A stretch of DNA of 64,000 nt. Source: Comamonadaceae bacterium G21597-S1 (GTDB lineage Bacteria; Pseudomonadota; Gammaproteobacteria; Burkholderiales; Burkholderiaceae_C). Made by a program: the position numbers and the translations under genes. Numbering within the stretch: position 1 is the stretch's first letter; each line of letters begins with the position of its first letter. Under the pieces are notes generated by a model. That model did not search any database. It saw only the letters and a list, made by a program, of their open reading frames with translations, and was not told the DNA's origin. Positions 62,452-64,000 of this stretch are shown here, piece after piece. The stretch covers positions 158,389 through 222,388 of the forward strand of contig JAPWHR010000011.1 of assembly GCA_027214345.1 (NCBI GenBank), in the 5' to 3' direction.

Positions 62452-63849
62452 TCAGTGAACCGTGCGGCCGTCGAGTTCCAGCGCATCGACCCGGAACAGG
62501 GTGTCGATCGGCGCCTCGCGCATGACGTGGTACAGCACAAACCGGCAGGCGGCATGGGCGTCGATCTCGCTGGGGGTGAACGCGAACGCCAGGTTGCCGC
62601 CGGTGGTCTTGCGCCCCGGATACGCGTGGTGCAACAGGTTCTGCTTGAACACCCCGGCCGCGGTGCGCGCCAGCGCCGCCTGCGGCGCAATGAACTCCAG
62701 CACCAGCCCGGCCTCGTGCATGGCCTGGTGCGCCGGCGCCAGCGCGCGCACCGCCCCCTGACCATAGATGTGTGGATGCAACTGCCACGGGCCCGGAACC
62801 AACGCACGGACCCGTTGCTCGACCGCGGCGATCGCCTGGGGCAGGCAGCGCAGCAGCACCGGATCGGCGACACCGGCCAGCAGCACCACCCGCTCGCCGA
62901 GCCGGCACGCACCCTCGACCTTCAGGCTGGGCCGCTCGCGCGGCACGAACCGGGCGCCCCGCACCCGCGTGCGATGGGCGTCGATCGCCTCGTAATGTGC
63001 GTCGTGCAGCATCAGGCTGCCGCCCGGCTCCTCGACCTGCATCGGATCGGCCTGTTCGTACAAGGCGTGGGCGGCGACCGACGCCGGCGTGGCATGGGCA
63101 TCCGGATGCATGCTCTCCAGCGTGAAATGCGCGGACGTCAGTTCAGCCAGCATCGCATCGCGGCCACCGGGTCGACAACACAGCGACGTGCATTCGATGA
63201 TCTTGGCCATGTGCAGGCACAGACCCATCGGATATCCGAGCATGGCCGGCACGGTGGCGAACACCGCGGTGTCGCACGCGCGCCCGGCGATCACGACGTC
63301 CGGATCCAGCGCCAGCGCGCGCTCGAAGGTCTCGGTGCCGCATTGCCCGACGATGTGGCTGCAGGCCGCGATGTCCTCGGGCGACGGTGCGTCGATGGCG
63401 CCGATCGGATCGAGCCGGCCCTCGGTCAGCGCCGACACGACGGCCGCGGGCGGGATGTCGCTGCGGATCGTCGCCAGGCGCAGCCGCAGGCCGCGGCGCG
63501 CGACGATGCGCCGCACGATGTCCAGCGTCGCGTCCAGGTGGACGCTGGCCCCTGCCGTGCCGGCACTGCCGATGAGCAGCGGCACATCGGCCGCGCGCGC
63601 GGCGCACAACACCAGTTCGAGATCGCGCTCGACCATGGCCGCGGGCGCGGCCATGACGCCGGCGGCCAGGTAATACGGTCCCGGGTCGATGGAGCCCATG
63701 TCGCACCCGATGACATGGGGCGCACGTGCCATGCCACGGCGCAATGCGTCTTCGGGAATGCCGTAGCCCAGCTGGCCGGATGCGGACAACACCCGCAGGG
63801 CTTCGCCACCGGGGCGGTGGGACTGCAGCAACCGGGCGCTGGCATTCAC
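62452..63849 (-). CDS. AtuA-family (DUF1446) protein
   Basis: A 465-residue protein related to AtuA, encoded in the acyclic terpene (citronellol) utilisation cluster; its own reaction is not established. RVLSASGQLGYGIPEDALRRGM, GCDMGSIDPGPYYLAAG near residue 50, and IAGRACDTAVFATVPAMLGYPMGLCLHMAKIIEC are family marks. It includes the tail that is a separate protein in some species (KQNLLHHAYPGRKTTGGNLAFAFTP). The start is GTG at 63849, with GGAGGG about 7 bp upstream; a GTG at 63873 is possible. The first codons abut a 62-bp tandem repeat. Confidence 0.85.
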   Translation of the reverse strand: MNASARLLQSHRPGGEALRVLSASGQLGYGIPEDALRRGMARAPHVIGCDMGSIDPGPYYLAAGVMAAPAAMVERDLELVLCAARAADVPLLIGSAGTAGASVHLDATLDIVRRIVARRGLRLRLATIRSDIPPAAVVSALTEGRLDPIGAIDAPSPEDIAACSHIVGQCGTETFERALALDPDVVIAGRACDTAVFATVPAMLGYPMGLCLHMAKIIECTSLCCRPGGRDAMLAELTSAHFTLESMHPDAHATPASVAAHALYEQADPMQVEEPGGSLMLHDAHYEAIDAHRTRVRGARFVPRERPSLKVEGACRLGERVVLLAGVADPVLLRCLPQAIAAVEQRVRALVPGPWQLHPHIYGQGAVRALAPAHQAMHEAGLVLEFIAPQAALARTAAGVFKQNLLHHAYPGRKTTGGNLAFAFTPSEIDAHAACRFVLYHVMREAPIDTLFRVDALELDGRTVH

Positions 63850-63911
63850 GCGACGACCCTCCGCACTGCGCACTGCGCGATTCGCGCTTGGGAACGGCCC
63901 GGCGCGCTCAC
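63846..63911 (-). CDS. Possible 21-residue leader reading frame
   Basis: A GTG-started mini-frame on the minus strand (VSAPGRSQARIAQ...) whose TGA overlaps the AtuA GTG as GTGA. A near-identical mini-frame (63973 to 63908) lies in the next repeat unit, and its TGA overlaps the GTG of this one. It may be translated as a coupling or attenuating leader, or may simply be a by-product of the tandem repeat. No protein family is recognised. Confidence 0.2.
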   Translation of the reverse strand: MSAPGRSQARIAQCAVRRVVA

Positions 63912-64000
63912 TCGAAGATCCTTCGCGCTGCGCGCTGCGGGATTCGCGCTTGGGAACGGCCCGGCGCGCTCACTCGAAGACCCTCCGCGCTGCGCGCTGC
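63857..64000. repeat. 62-bp tandem repeat at right window edge
   Basis: Units start at 63857, 63919 and 63981 (the last cut by the window end). Units one and two agree at most positions, differing mainly in the first 20 bases. The repeat continues beyond the window. On the minus strand each unit carries an AAGGA/GGAGGG run, then GTGAGCGCGCC. The sequence at the AtuA start (GGAGGGTCGTCGCGTGAATG) looks like a diverged copy of the same junction, so the array may have grown from the gene start. Confidence 0.92.

Noticed and set aside
63857..64000. Possible CRISPR or attachment-site repeat at the window edge
   Set aside because: Units are contiguous and 62 bp with no unique spacers, and no integrase, cas or tRNA gene is nearby.

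Overview
The window is GC-rich, densely coded and has small intergenic gaps. Its gene families point to a betaproteobacterium of the order Burkholderiales, plausibly Alcaligenaceae-like: five Bug/TctC-type periplasmic solute receptors, a complete TctCBA-TctDE tricarboxylate module, an Hsp15 gene and many stand-alone catabolic operons. I cannot name a genus. No rRNA, tRNA, CRISPR array, insertion sequence or phage gene was seen. The content looks like accessory catabolic chromosome.

Layout. 1-15.2 kb is a probable sulfate-ester/acyl catabolic island. On the + strand lie a cyclase-family hydrolase, a class III aminotransferase and an arylsulfatase. Facing them is a minus-strand operon (TetR regulator, MBL-fold alkylsulfatase-like protein, Bug receptor, SDR). 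The TetR gene is divergent from a + strand operon (second arylsulfatase, ADP-forming acyl-CoA synthetase, two tandem DUF1254/DUF1214 proteins). A compact double operator sits in the TetR/sulfatase gap. 15.2-24.6 kb holds an alpha/beta hydrolase, a DUF898-M48 membrane pair, a Bug receptor, a PiT phosphate transporter, a SlyD-like isomerase and the complete AmmeMemoRadiSam trio. 24.7-31.1 kb holds a Bug receptor, a third sulfatase with a (TP)9 leader, a LysR regulator, a phosphoribosyltransferase, a 2-keto-4-pentenoate hydratase-like enzyme and a Tat-type Bug receptor.

31.2-38.8 kb is a branched-chain-amino-acid-type ABC importer operon (livJ, G, F, H, M plus a coupled hydrolase). Its promoter region has a near-consensus sigma-54 site and a 27-bp palindrome, next to a PAS/AAA+/Fis sigma-54 activator gene. 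39-41.4 kb holds an ECF sigma factor, a ferritin-like protein and a cytochrome c, with a fasciclin protein downstream. 41.5-45.9 kb has a nitronate-monooxygenase-like enzyme, a phosphoesterase, MarR and AraC regulators, a VOC protein and a DUF2845 protein. 45.8-51.1 kb is tctABC divergent from tctDE. 51.1-53.1 kb is an MHYT-GGDEF-EAL gene broken by an apparent out-of-frame deletion inside the EAL domain. Then come Hsp15, a small unknown protein and a 1123-residue SAM/adenylate-cyclase/AAA/TPR protein.

57.4-64 kb is a minus-strand operon: AtuA-family protein, GntR regulator, LeuC-like and LeuD-like hydratase subunits, FAD dehydrogenase and PEP-mutase/isocitrate-lyase-family lyase. The last four fit a dehydrogenate-hydrate-cleave route for a branched or tricarboxylic acid. 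The right edge is a 62-bp tandem repeat running out of the window, whose units carry short overlapping reading frames leading into the AtuA gene.
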